NCBI GenBank assembly: GCA_021107435.1 | Contig: JAIOSV010000074.1 | Coordinates: forward strand, 1-44,628 | Length of the DNA: 44,628 nt | Reading direction: 5' to 3' | Origin: Candidatus Sabulitectum sp. | GTDB taxonomy: Bacteria > Fermentibacterota > Fermentibacteria > Fermentibacterales > JCC-6 | Notes under the pieces: generated by a model | The model's database searches: none | What the model was told of the DNA's origin: nothing | Seen by the model: only the letters and a program-made list of their open reading frames with translations | Program-made: the position numbers and the translations under genes | Shown: positions 22,478-30,064 of the stretch, piece by piece | How the letters are laid out: each line of letters begins with the position of its first letter | Position numbering within the stretch: position 1 is the stretch's first letter

Positions 22478-24277
22478 CTATTCCAGTACTACGAATCTTA
22501 CTGTCCGAACACCAGATTCAATCTCTGCCCGTAACAGATATACACCTGCAGGAAGCTCAGGTAACGCCAGACTGTGGGTACCCTCCTCAAATACATGGTC
22601 TGCCGGGACATGGACTACTCTGCCCGAAATGTCGAAGAAAGCTACCTGTACATTGCCGGGAGAGTCCAGAGTCAACGAGATCGAAGATTGACCGGACACA
22701 GGGTTGGGAGATGGTCCGGTAAGCCACGACTCAACCGTTCCCTGCTCACCGATACCTGAAGGACCCCAGGTTATCGTGACCTCTTCCAGCTGCGGTGTCA
22801 GGAATGGATCGGAGGTGGATAAAATGGTTTTGTACTGCAGAAACCTGTCTCCATCCGTGAGAATGTCCTGCAGACTCCCTGGAGCACTCAGTGTATCCGA
22901 CCAATCACGCATAAGCGTATAGAGAGGGCCAGATCGGACCTGAAATGCCACGCTGGTGCCCGAAGGATGTGTGGATTCCCAGCTGATGGAACCCCATGAC
23001 TGGCTACCCTCAGTATCCAGAACAACTGAAGCGGCATCACCGGAGGTTGCATATCTGCTTAAGTCAAAAGCTCTGAGAAAGGAAGGGTTGGGCCAGTAAG
23101 GGTAGGAAACCAGTAGATCGGGCATACCGTCGGGCTCATAGTCCAGAACTGCGGATCTCCGCGGATTGTCGTACTGAGTGATACGCTCCTTCTCCCATGA
23201 TCCCCCGCCCAGGTTCCAGAAGATAATTTGTGTAGTCTCCTGGGTTGCAACGATATCAATATCTCCATCAGCATCTGCATCGACTGGATTGGCAGTCCAG
23301 ATGGTTGACTCGGTCGCAATCTGATGTTTAGTCCAGTTATCCGGGCTGTCCTGGCTGTACCAGCATATCTCGTCGGCATTCACCGAATTCATGAGGATCT
23401 CAGGTCCCGGCTGCCCGTTAAACTCAAACGCGGTGATCTGTCGCGGCATGCTGATTGCGTTGTTAATAAGATGTACAGGCCAGGATGTCCATGGAGGACC
23501 GGGATTCTCGTACCACCTGGCTCGGTTGGACTGACCAGTGGCATCGGCAAGCAAAAGATCCACACGACCGTCCATGTTCACATCACTGGCTTCCACCCAG
23601 TAGGGGTATGTAACAGCAGTATCTATCAGATGCTCTTCCCAGGAATTTCCGGCTCCATCTACATTCTCCCACCAGCCGACCCAGTCGTTATTCATGACAC
23701 AGCCGAAGATATCCTGATCTCCGTCCCCGTCAATATCAGCCGAATCCAGTGACATAATGCGATAGAGAGCAAGAGAAATGAGGTGAAGCGTCCATGAAGA
23801 ATCGGGAAGAAGGTTCTCCGCCCAGAAGATGTTGTAGCCTGTGTCTGCGAAGAGGACGTCCAGATCCCCATCCCCATCCATGTCAGCCACGCCTGGAAGA
23901 ACATCACTGTTGCATTGCCCGTCAAAGATCACCTGGTGCGGCCATGGTGTTACAACGCCTGTATTCCTGATCCAGACGACAGGATGATAAAATTCACTTC
24001 CGATCACATCCTGTTTTCCATCATCATTCAAGTCCGCAAGGGTTATATCGTATGATCCAGAGAAGTCCCAGGCAAGGTCTGTCCGCTGAAGATCCAGTGT
24101 CAGCAGGCCAGGGTTGTTGGCCCAATCGACACATGAGCCGGGTCCGAATTTAGATGACCACTGAGTGACCGGCATGGGGTTTCCAGGACCTTCAGACCAG
24201 TCTGTCTGAGTAGCGGAGTCAGCATAGTTAACGGTGGTAAAATTTAAAGTCAGGAACAACAGGATTACTTTATACAA
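22478..24277 (-). CDS. FG-GAP/VCBS-repeat secreted protein with C-terminal sorting domain
   Basis: The protein has 599 residues. A signal peptide is visible at ~1-19 (VILLFLTLNFTTVNYADS). Calcium-binding-like repeats LNDDGKQD, MDGDGDLDVLFAD, IDGDGDQDIFG, VNMDGRVDLLLAD and ADADGDIDIVAT mark an FG-GAP/VCBS propeller (~70-400). A beta domain follows, then a ~85-residue type IX-like sorting domain: SPNPVSGQSSISLTLD, VAFFDISGR, LPAGVYLLRAE, tail VLE. Translation starts at TTG 24277, decided by AGGAGGTG 7 nt upstream. A TTGACA at 24323-24328 on this strand is a candidate -35. Probably a surface-attached propeller, possibly an adhesin; function unproven. Confidence 0.85.
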   Translation of the reverse strand: MYKVILLFLTLNFTTVNYADSATQTDWSEGPGNPMPVTQWSSKFGPGSCVDWANNPGLLTLDLQRTDLAWDFSGSYDITLADLNDDGKQDVIGSEFYHPVVWIRNTGVVTPWPHQVIFDGQCNSDVLPGVADMDGDGDLDVLFADTGYNIFWAENLLPDSSWTLHLISLALYRIMSLDSADIDGDGDQDIFGCVMNNDWVGWWENVDGAGNSWEEHLIDTAVTYPYWVEASDVNMDGRVDLLLADATGQSNRARWYENPGPPWTSWPVHLINNAISMPRQITAFEFNGQPGPEILMNSVNADEICWYSQDSPDNWTKHQIATESTIWTANPVDADADGDIDIVATQETTQIIFWNLGGGSWEKERITQYDNPRRSAVLDYEPDGMPDLLVSYPYWPNPSFLRAFDLSRYATSGDAASVVLDTEGSQSWGSISWESTHPSGTSVAFQVRSGPLYTLMRDWSDTLSAPGSLQDILTDGDRFLQYKTILSTSDPFLTPQLEEVTITWGPSGIGEQGTVESWLTGPSPNPVSGQSSISLTLDSPGNVQVAFFDISGRVVHVPADHVFEEGTHSLALPELPAGVYLLRAEIESGVRTVRFVVLE

Positions 24278-24701
24278 CGAGACACCTCCTGTGTATTCAA
24301 GAATTGTATTTGATTAGAAGGATGTCAAGTACCTGCTGCTCAAATAGAGCTACTCCCGGGGAGAATTCAATCCCATCATCATGTTACTGTACAGAGTATT
24401 GCGGTATTGCGCAAACCAATATTCTGGAGTTGCCAAAATCTAACAGATTTTTCGAATCCCTGCGTCAAGCGTCAGTTGTTTCTTCCTGACGGGAATAAAT
24501 ATTTTCGCTCTTTACCCGGCTAAAGAAATGGTAAAACATCTTAAACACTAATCATATATGCGTATTGCTAATGAACAGACGTTGAACTTTGCATGGGAAA
24601 ATGAAAATGATTCCTTTTCCCAATTAAACACAATCAAGAAGCATGTCGCGTATACTTGATATTCTGTCTTGTTTTATATATACCTCTTTCAAGGAGTTGA
24701 T
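24278..24701. other. Divergent intergenic region between the FG-GAP gene and the XRE gene
   Basis: There is no gene here. It holds the TTG start region of the minus-strand FG-GAP gene with a TTGACA -35-like box (24323-24328, minus), an inverted pair CGTCAG (24470-24475)/CTGACG (24486-24491) with a 10-nt gap, and the XRE gene promoter listed separately. The stretch 24500-24640 is AT-rich with no clear structure. Confidence 0.5.
24656..24684 (+). promoter_or_regulatory. Candidate promoter of the XRE gene
   Basis: TTGATA (24656-24661), 17 bases, then TATACC (24679-24684), ending 17 bases before the ATG at 24702. A TATATA at 24677-24682 gives an alternative -10. AAGGAG at 24691-24696 is the Shine-Dalgarno sequence. 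Confidence 0.35.
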
Positions 24702-24917
24702 ATGAAACTGAACAACAGACTTCGAGTTCTGCGGGCCGAGAAAGAAATTTCACAACAGGTATTAGCTGATGAAGTGGGTATCAGCAGGCAGACAGTAAAT
24801 TCCATTGAGAGGGGCAAATTCAACCCGTCTGTGGTAACTGCTTTAAAAATGGCCGAATACTTCTGTGTTGCTGTTGAAGACGCATTCCAGTTGAAGGAGG
24901 AGGAAAAGGATGATTAA
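24702..24917 (+). CDS. XRE-family helix-turn-helix regulator
   Basis: The protein has 71 residues, essentially one HTH_3 domain: LRVLRAEKEISQQVLADEVG, then ISRQTVNSIERGKFNPSV, then ALKMAEYF. This is the YozG/PlcR-like short XRE type that commonly sits before a small membrane protein. The ATG at 24702 has AAGGAG 5 nt upstream; a longer frame from 24669 is not supported. It overlaps the next gene by 8 bases, so it is co-translated with it and likely autoregulates the operon. Confidence 0.9.
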   Translation: MKLNNRLRVLRAEKEISQQVLADEVGISRQTVNSIERGKFNPSVVTALKMAEYFCVAVEDAFQLKEEEKDD

Positions 24918-25260
24918 GATAAGAGGCAATTATTTATGGTGGGCAGGGGCAAATCTTCTTACTGGCATTCTTCTAGCTATTCTTGGATGGGTGCTTGCAG
25001 ACATGAAACCAGTATTTGTAATGGCAATAGTATTGATACCATTCGGAGCTTTCAATTTCTGGTTCATAAAGGGAACCAAATCAGACGAACGAGAAGTCCA
25101 AATCATAAACAAAATTTTTGCGAAATCAGGACTTGTAATATTTACAACAGCATGGGTTTTAGCCGCTTTTAACAACCCATTTGGCGTGTACCCAATACTT
25201 GGTGTTGCCTTTGCGTCAAGAGGTGTATACGGTTTTCGGTATTTCCTGGAAGACAGATAA
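24910..25260 (+). CDS. Small membrane protein with DERE motif, copy 1
   Basis: The protein has 116 residues. It begins IKIRGNYLWWAGANLLTGIL and has four hydrophobic segments, with FWFIKGTKSDEREVQIINKIF between the second and third. The DERE loop resembles the DUF2178-type proteins encoded after XRE regulators. Copy 2 follows immediately with the same opening, the same SDERE/PDERE loop and the same SRGxxGxxYFL end. ATG 24910 overlaps the XRE stop. Role unknown; possibly a sensor or stress protein. Confidence 0.7.
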   Translation: MIKIRGNYLWWAGANLLTGILLAILGWVLADMKPVFVMAIVLIPFGAFNFWFIKGTKSDEREVQIINKIFAKSGLVIFTTAWVLAAFNNPFGVYPILGVAFASRGVYGFRYFLEDR

Positions 25261-25283
25261 TACGCGAAAGGACAGGATTCTTT

Positions 25284-25649
25284 ATGAAGAAAATAAGGGG
25301 CAATTATTTATGGTGGTCAGCAGTTCATCTTGCTGATGGAATACTGCTGGCACTGCTTGGCTATCTCACCAGCTGGGACTATGTGTTCGTACTGGGAGTC
25401 ACCATTCTCCCACTTGCTGTATTCCATACCTGGTTCAAAAAGGGATCCAGCCCTGATGAGAGAGAGATAGGACTTCTCTACAAAGTTCATGCTGCTGCTG
25501 GTTCTGTCACAGTTATATTAATGTCAAATATATTAATTACAAGCGCACATGAATCCCTAAGCAACCACATTCACATTGCTGTAGCGTTGTGGAGCATTTT
25601 CATTATTTCCAGAGGAGCATTCGGCCTGTACTACTTCCTCAAGGATTAA
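25284..25649 (+). CDS. Small membrane protein with DERE motif, copy 2
   Basis: The protein has 121 residues and is a paralogue of the preceding gene: MKKIRGNYLWWSAVHLADGI, four hydrophobic segments, WFKKGSSPDEREIGLLYKV, and the ending ISRGAFGLYYFLKD. The gap is 23 bp, with AAAGGA before the ATG. The tandem pair with one XRE regulator indicates duplication within an operon, perhaps giving a heteromeric pair. No functional clue beyond context. Confidence 0.68.
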   Translation: MKKIRGNYLWWSAVHLADGILLALLGYLTSWDYVFVLGVTILPLAVFHTWFKKGSSPDEREIGLLYKVHAAAGSVTVILMSNILITSAHESLSNHIHIAVALWSIFIISRGAFGLYYFLKD

Positions 25650-25679
25650 TTAATCAGATCAGAAAGGATACTGAACAAC

Positions 25680-26810
25680 ATGAATTCACGCAGATACATT
25701 CTCTTGATCTCAGCCTTTTGCCTGACTGCTGTTTTGTCGGGATGCTCCGATTCGAAGGGCTGGACTGAACCGTTTCCCGACAGATCAGCAATTACAGTGG
25801 TAGACAGTATCGGAATTGAAATGGGTGACTCGTGTTATGTACTCGGTGCAATTGCTGATGCAGAAATATCTCCTTCGGGAACCATACTGCTTCTTGATCA
25901 GAGTGCCTGCTGCATTCGTGAGTTTACACCTGACGGAATTCATCTGGCCAATTTTTCAAGGCGCGGGAGTGGCCCCGGAGAGTTTATTTACCCCTTCGAG
26001 ATGGCACTTATGCCCGATGGCAGAATTATGGTGGCAGACATGCATAAGCAATCAATTATTCTTCTATCGGAAACAGGTGAAAGCATAGAAGATATGTCTG
26101 ACTGGCCATTGTTTGTGCCAACATCGATTACTCCATTGGGCGAAAACCTGTTTGCGGGCTGTGAAATGAAATATGACATGACCGATACGGAAATGCTGAT
26201 AATCATCAAACCATCATTATTCTCATTAGCTGATGCCTCTTCGGAGTACTCGTTCTTCTCCGATACCCTCAGATTCAATCTTGATCTTTCAGATGTCACC
26301 ATGTCAGCAGAAGGTTTAACTGGAGTAACCCTCCTTTCATCAGACGAAGACGGGCGTGTGTTCTACAGCCGTAAATCTTCATCCGAGGGAGTTGTTTACT
26401 GCTGGAATATCGGTGCTGATTCCTTATTTACCGCATCTCCCGGATTTCCGCCTGCGGCAAAAACAGAGCAGGAAATACTTGATGAAACAGAATACACCAG
26501 AATGCAGTTTGCTGCTCTGGGACTAAATGCTCTTCCTGAAGACTTTGAGCCGGATCCATTCCATGTTATGGTAGAGAATACAGGTGTGGACAGCGATGGA
26601 AATCTCTGGGTACAGCGGGGAACCGAAGCACAACCAGTCTTCGACATCTTTGATACTGCCGGGGATCATATTGGTACCGCGGAGTTCCCCGGAACAGGGA
26701 AGCAATGGCAATTCAGCATTTCCCCCTATGGCAGCCTGGCCTGGAATAATGATCCGCAATCCGGGGTTCAGAAAGTCTACATGATTGACCTGCCGGTTAT
26801 TGATAACTAA
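25680..26810 (+). CDS. 6-bladed beta-propeller lipoprotein, paralogue 2
   Basis: The protein has 376 residues. Its signal ends in the lipobox LSGC (Cys22). Propeller features: ITVVDSIGIEMGDSCYVLGA, the signature FSRRGSGPGEF, VDSDGNLWVQRG and DIFDTAGDHIG. It is a paralogue of the lipoprotein at 20110-21270 and the parent-type sequence of the fragment at 21687-21850. AGAAAGGA lies ~12 nt before the ATG, slightly far. It follows the XRE/membrane-protein pair by 30 bp and may belong to that operon. Likely membrane-anchored and periplasmic; ligand unknown. Confidence 0.82.
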   Translation: MNSRRYILLISAFCLTAVLSGCSDSKGWTEPFPDRSAITVVDSIGIEMGDSCYVLGAIADAEISPSGTILLLDQSACCIREFTPDGIHLANFSRRGSGPGEFIYPFEMALMPDGRIMVADMHKQSIILLSETGESIEDMSDWPLFVPTSITPLGENLFAGCEMKYDMTDTEMLIIIKPSLFSLADASSEYSFFSDTLRFNLDLSDVTMSAEGLTGVTLLSSDEDGRVFYSRKSSSEGVVYCWNIGADSLFTASPGFPPAAKTEQEILDETEYTRMQFAALGLNALPEDFEPDPFHVMVENTGVDSDGNLWVQRGTEAQPVFDIFDTAGDHIGTAEFPGTGKQWQFSISPYGSLAWNNDPQSGVQKVYMIDLPVIDN

Positions 26811-26824
26811 CTCTGGAGGTTCCT

Positions 26825-27298
26825 GTGAACAAAGAACAACTCAGGAAGATGAAGGAGCAGATCGAGAAGAGAGAGAATGCTGTTGAGCTGGTACTGGGCG
26901 AATACTGCTCTCAAGATGGATGTCCCTGTGGCTTCAGGAAATTCGTCTTCTGGGCTGGTAAAGAGCAGGGCCCGGGATGGATGGACAACATCCAGAATCA
27001 GCTTGTTGATTCAGCACGAAAGCTGGAATGCTTCTCAAAATTAGAGAAGTATGAAAAGGCCTGCTGGTTGGAAGGCGCTTTCTACTGTAAGAATTGCGGC
27101 ACCCGATGGAACTACTATTCAGAAGAATGGAGAATGCTGGCTTTCCGGAAGCGCCTCCAGATAATTGACGAAGATGATCCGAACAAACTGTTCGATGAGG
27201 CAATCGGTGATGAGATATTTGCGACCGTCGGGCATGAACCGTCTGGAAAAAAAGCGTTATCTCTCGAACAGTGGGTTGAATTTATGCTGGAAGCGTAG
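26825..27298 (+). CDS. Hypothetical protein with two cysteine clusters (zinc-ribbon-like)
   Basis: The protein has 157 residues starting at GTG 26825, with GGAGG 8 nt upstream. No signal or membrane segment is visible, so it is probably cytoplasmic. Residues ~28-36 have CSQDGCPCG, and ~86-91 have FYCKNCGTRW; together these could bind one or two Zn ions. The rest is charged and helical (LRKMKEQIEKRENAV; LFDEAIGDEIF). It follows the propeller lipoprotein by 14 bp on the same strand. I recognise no family. Confidence 0.6.
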   Translation: MNKEQLRKMKEQIEKRENAVELVLGEYCSQDGCPCGFRKFVFWAGKEQGPGWMDNIQNQLVDSARKLECFSKLEKYEKACWLEGAFYCKNCGTRWNYYSEEWRMLAFRKRLQIIDEDDPNKLFDEAIGDEIFATVGHEPSGKKALSLEQWVEFMLEA

Positions 27299-27367
27299 CG
27301 ATAGTTCACAACACAGCCTTATCCGGTCTTCATTCCGGCAGGAAAAGCAGAGCAGTGGGTGAAGTTG

Positions 27368-27773
27368 TTAACGGCGGTCCCGGGATGTTGTCCAGTTCTC
27401 TATTCCCAGACCTTCTATTCTTCTGAAATGCCTGTCGTTATTTGTAACAAGAATCAGATTGTGGGTAATCGCGGTAGAGGCAATCATCAGATCTATCTTC
27501 AATGATTCTTCCTGACTGCTCCAATGAAACTTTCAAGTCACCGAAAGTTTCCATAACCGAAGGCGATATGTTGATTATTGGAAATATTTCAGCCAGCCTG
27601 TGGACTTTTGCCAGAATTGTTTCGACATTCTGAGATTTGCAGGCTCCATATACCAGCTCCCCGTATGTAATTACTGATATCGATTTTGGAGAGTTTCTGA
27701 AAAAGCTGAAATTCACATTCTGATGATTCTTCAAGCTGTAGACGATAATGTCAGTATCAATCAAATAATTCAT
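27368..27773 (-). pseudogene. PIN-domain VapC/FitB-like toxin, frameshifted
   Basis: The start reads MNYLIDTDIIVYSLK with the first PIN acidic residue, then VITYGELVYGA with the central Glu. After GRIIED (near 27491-27497) the frame shifts. The shifted frame continues LMIASTAITHNLILVTNNDR, then RIEGLGIENW, to TAA at 27368-27370. So a one-base insertion (or two-base loss) separates the third acidic Asp region from the front half. The unshifted frame stops at 27438. The ATG overlaps the end of the antitoxin gene, as in working modules. The toxin is probably inactive unless ribosomal slippage occurs. Confidence 0.85.
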
Positions 27774-28029
27774 TTGCATCCTCGAATCGAACTGAATTTC
27801 TTCGGTTCTCGCTTATTATTTCTTCAGCGCTTCTGTCATCTTCCCAGCTTCCCGCGAGTTGAAGAAATTCATCTGCGGGATTCAAATCAAAAGATCCCGG
27901 TTGTGACAAATATCTTTCCAGAATATGAACAACCTCCTGGCTGATTGATCTCCTGTCACTTTTAGCAAGCATCCGAATTGATTCATACAATCTGTCATCA
28001 ATATCTCTTACCTGTAAATTCGCCATCAT
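27757..28029 (-). CDS. FitA/Arc-type ribbon-helix-helix antitoxin
   Basis: The protein has 90 residues from ATG 28029 (28026 is equally possible; GGAGG lies 4 or 7 nt upstream). The RHH start MANLQVRDIDDRLYESIRML, followed by RRSISQEVVHILERYL, is typical of FitA/VapB antitoxins that bind operator DNA. The C-terminal ~40 residues are acidic (EDDRSAEEIISE) and would occupy the toxin's active site. The overlapping PIN toxin gene is frameshifted, so this is an antitoxin without a functional partner in cis. A candidate operator lies upstream at 28057-28085. Confidence 0.85.
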   Translation of the reverse strand: MMANLQVRDIDDRLYESIRMLAKSDRRSISQEVVHILERYLSQPGSFDLNPADEFLQLAGSWEDDRSAEEIISENRRNSVRFEDANELFD

Positions 28030-28056
28030 AACACCTCCGATGTTAATCTGATACAC

Positions 28057-28085
28057 TTCATGCATTTTGCATAGTTTTTCATGCA
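28057..28085 (-). promoter_or_regulatory. Candidate operator of the FitA-like antitoxin operon
   Basis: ATGCA-TTT-TGCAT forms a perfect inverted repeat (28060-28072). TTCATGCA occurs as a direct repeat at 28057-28064 and 28078-28085, 21 bp apart, so on the same DNA face. It lies about 30 bp upstream of the antitoxin start and next to the divergent VapB promoter. Binding by the RHH antitoxin is inferred. Confidence 0.4.
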
Positions 28086-28095
28086 GGGCAGATTA

Positions 28096-28131
28096 TTGAC
28101 TCCGTACTTACTCTTGTATATACTTTAGTAT
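28096..28131 (+). promoter_or_regulatory. vapBC promoter with overlapping inverted repeat
   Basis: TTGACT (28096-28101), 17 bases, TATACT (28119-28124): near-consensus sigma-70 boxes. ATACT-TT-AGTAT (28120-28131) is an inverted repeat covering the -10 box, suited to autorepression by VapB. Transcription should begin near 28131, which rules out the upstream ATG at 28130 and supports translation from 28145. Confidence 0.6.
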
Positions 28132-28144
28132 GAGAAAGGAATTT

Positions 28145-28375
28145 ATGCATACAACAAAAGTATTTAAGAGCGGCAACAGCCAGGCAGTGAGGATACCAAA
28201 GGAATACACCTTTGAAGAAAAGGAACTCTACATTCAAAGAGTTGGAAGTGTTTTAGTTCTTTCATCAATGCGCACCCCATGGAGTTCATTGCGAAACAGC
28301 CTTGAAAAGTTTTCTGATGATGTCTTTTCGGATGGTCGCATGCAACCGGATGATCAGGAAAGGGAAAATCTCTGA
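28145..28375 (+). CDS. vapB: VapB antitoxin, AbrB/SpoVT type
   Basis: The protein has 76 residues. Its swapped-hairpin DNA-binding domain reads TTKVFKSGNSQAVRIPKEYT. Then come ELYIQRVGSVLVL and an acidic, flexible C-terminus (FSDDVFSDGRMQPDDQE) that would neutralise the toxin. The ATG at 28145 has GAAAGGA 6 nt upstream. The stop abuts the vapC ATG, so the two are co-translated. Unlike the RHH antitoxin 100 bp away on the other strand, this one belongs to the AbrB class. Confidence 0.9.
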   Translation: MHTTKVFKSGNSQAVRIPKEYTFEEKELYIQRVGSVLVLSSMRTPWSSLRNSLEKFSDDVFSDGRMQPDDQERENL

Positions 28376-28783
28376 ATGTACTTAATCGATACAGATATCT
28401 GCATTTACTTGATCAAGAAGAAATCAGAGCATCTGCTTCAACGCTTTGAAGCTGAGAAAGCGTTCAATATAGGAGTATCTGCCATTTCCGTTGCTGAGCT
28501 TGAATATGGAATTGCAAAAAGTATGTATCCGGAAAGAAACAGAAAAGCTTTCGCGGAATTTCTGGCCTGGTTTGACATTATTCCATTCACCGATATAGAC
28601 GCTGAAGCTTTTGGTGCAATACGAGTCTATCTTTATAAAAAGGGTACTCCCATTGGTCCATACGATCTGCAAATCGCAGCGCAATGCCTTTCTAGAAATC
28701 TTGTTCTGGTAACCAATAATACCAGGGAATTCGCAAGAATCCCGGATCTGCATATTGAGAACTGGATTCAGAAATTGAGTTGA
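28376..28783 (+). CDS. vapC: VapC toxin, PIN-domain ribonuclease
   Basis: The protein has 135 residues, full length for VapC. The PIN acidic residues are visible: D5 in LIDTD, E41 in VAELEYG and D97 in GPYDLQIAA, with the LVTNNTREF strand at the end. Members cleave tRNA or rRNA in a Mg-dependent way; the target here is unknown. It directly follows vapB without a gap and is followed by a hairpin at 28806-28831. The frame is intact. Confidence 0.92.
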   Translation: MYLIDTDICIYLIKKKSEHLLQRFEAEKAFNIGVSAISVAELEYGIAKSMYPERNRKAFAEFLAWFDIIPFTDIDAEAFGAIRVYLYKKGTPIGPYDLQIAAQCLSRNLVLVTNNTREFARIPDLHIENWIQKLS

Positions 28784-28805
28784 GAGATAGACAGTGGGAG
28801 TAAAT

Positions 28806-28831
28806 GAGCGCCCATCGACTGACAGGCGCTC
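28806..28831. terminator. Hairpin between vapC and the convergent barrel-protein gene
   Basis: GAGCGCC (28806-28812) pairs with GGCGCTC (28825-28831), with a 12-nt loop, in the 54-bp gap between two convergent genes. There is no T-run on either side, so it may work with Rho or serve both strands as a 3' structure. Confidence 0.5.
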
Positions 28832-28837
28832 TGCTCG

Positions 28838-29524
28838 TTATAAGTTCAGGTAGGTTCCCACCTTGATGTAGGGACCGGAGAAATCAACGGAGAAGTCCCC
28901 GGTGTATTCCTCGTCAAGCTTTACATTGCAGTAGCGGTAACCCGCCTCTGCTCCTAACACCAGAGGAAGACCCAGGAAGCGGAAACCCGATTCCTGATCA
29001 ATCCGGATTCCGGCATTGAAACCCATTCCAGTCGCTTTAGCTGATGATTCGGTTTCAGGTGTGTCAATCGTTCTCGATACCATAACTATGGAAGGACCGC
29101 CGCCAATGGACACCGCAGGGCTCTCAGCAAGCTTGTAGTAGGCTGCTGCTTCGATGTTCAGTGATTCATCCTCAAGGGAAATAACTTCGTTGTCCGGAGA
29201 ACCGAACAGGAATGCCAGACCGCAGGTGAATATTCCGATGAGTGCGTAGCTAAGAGGGTTATAGTTCTCTTCATAGGTTCCGTGAAAATTGCTCACAGAC
29301 ACACTTCCCCTTAGCCTGAGCTTTTCGGAAACATCGCCAAGAGCTTCCAGCCCCCCCGTCCATGTCACGTCGTCCAGTTTAAAATCCAGATCACCTTCGT
29401 TGAGAAGATCTGAGTAATCCCTCTCGTCAGACATTGCAGGATAACTGCCGTCAAAGGTGAATCCGATCCTGAAGGAACTTCCCTGAAGAACCATCAGTGA
29501 TAGAATTGAAACAAGTACAGTCAT
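28838..29524 (-). CDS. Predicted outer-membrane beta-barrel protein
   Basis: The protein has 228 residues. The hydrophobic start MTVLVSILSLMVLQGSS acts as a signal peptide. The body alternates polar and hydrophobic residues as in 8-10-stranded barrels (LRLRGSVSVSNFHG, FNAGIRIDQESGF, LVLGAEAGYRYC), and the C-terminus ends in YIKVGTYLNL. One hydrophobic stretch, LIGIFTCGLAFLFGS, is unusual for a barrel and could be a plug loop or hairpin. It overlaps the upstream lipoprotein gene by ATGA, so the two are translated together. Role unknown. Confidence 0.65.
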   Translation of the reverse strand: MTVLVSILSLMVLQGSSFRIGFTFDGSYPAMSDERDYSDLLNEGDLDFKLDDVTWTGGLEALGDVSEKLRLRGSVSVSNFHGTYEENYNPLSYALIGIFTCGLAFLFGSPDNEVISLEDESLNIEAAAYYKLAESPAVSIGGGPSIVMVSRTIDTPETESSAKATGMGFNAGIRIDQESGFRFLGLPLVLGAEAGYRYCNVKLDEEYTGDFSVDFSGPYIKVGTYLNL

Positions 29525-29859
29525 TGTCTGTTCACCTCCAATATCTGAACAAATACCCTATCGCCATTGAGAAAAACCTCAACTGTGTAGAGACCGTCTC
29601 CGGGATACTCTCCTTCATCATCAAGAAGATCCCAGGTAACAGTGTGAAGACCCGCTTCCTGTTCTTCAGAAGAGATAAGAGTTCGCACCTCTGTCATGTA
29701 GCTGTTCTCCACTGTAACATCCACCGTTCCGCTGGAATCAAGCGTATAGTCGATATCCACTGTGTCAATCGCGGTCATGAACGGATAGCTTGTTGAATCG
29801 CAGGAAGTCAGGAGAAGAGAAAATACAATACCGGTTATAACGATAATCCATCGCTTCAT
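29521..29859 (-). CDS. Lipoprotein with FlgD/Ig-like domain
   Basis: The protein has 112 residues from ATG 29859, with AAGGAG 6 nt upstream; the frame opens slightly earlier at 29874. The lipobox is LTSC (Cys20). The C-terminal ~65 residues form a FlgD-type Ig domain: GTVDVTVENSYMTEV, AGLHTVTWDLLDDEG, GLYTVEVFLNGDRVF. It is coupled to the barrel-protein gene by ATGA overlap, suggesting a lipoprotein/barrel pair in the outer membrane. Confidence 0.75.
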   Translation of the reverse strand: MKRWIIVITGIVFSLLLTSCDSTSYPFMTAIDTVDIDYTLDSSGTVDVTVENSYMTEVRTLISSEEQEAGLHTVTWDLLDDEGEYPGDGLYTVEVFLNGDRVFVQILEVNRQ

Positions 29860-30064
29860 ATGCACTCCTTTCATAATAGTAGTTTACTTCATTTCCCTGC
29901 CGTTTTCAAGTGCTGATTAAAAGCGGAATAATTCCAAACTGCCGGGGCACCTGCTTACTGCTAACAATCTTTCATAACAACAATGTGTGCTTGACGATAG
30001 TCAACAATTGTAGCATTTAAGAAAGTTGAATTTATCGAATATCTCTGAATTCAGAGGGAGCACT

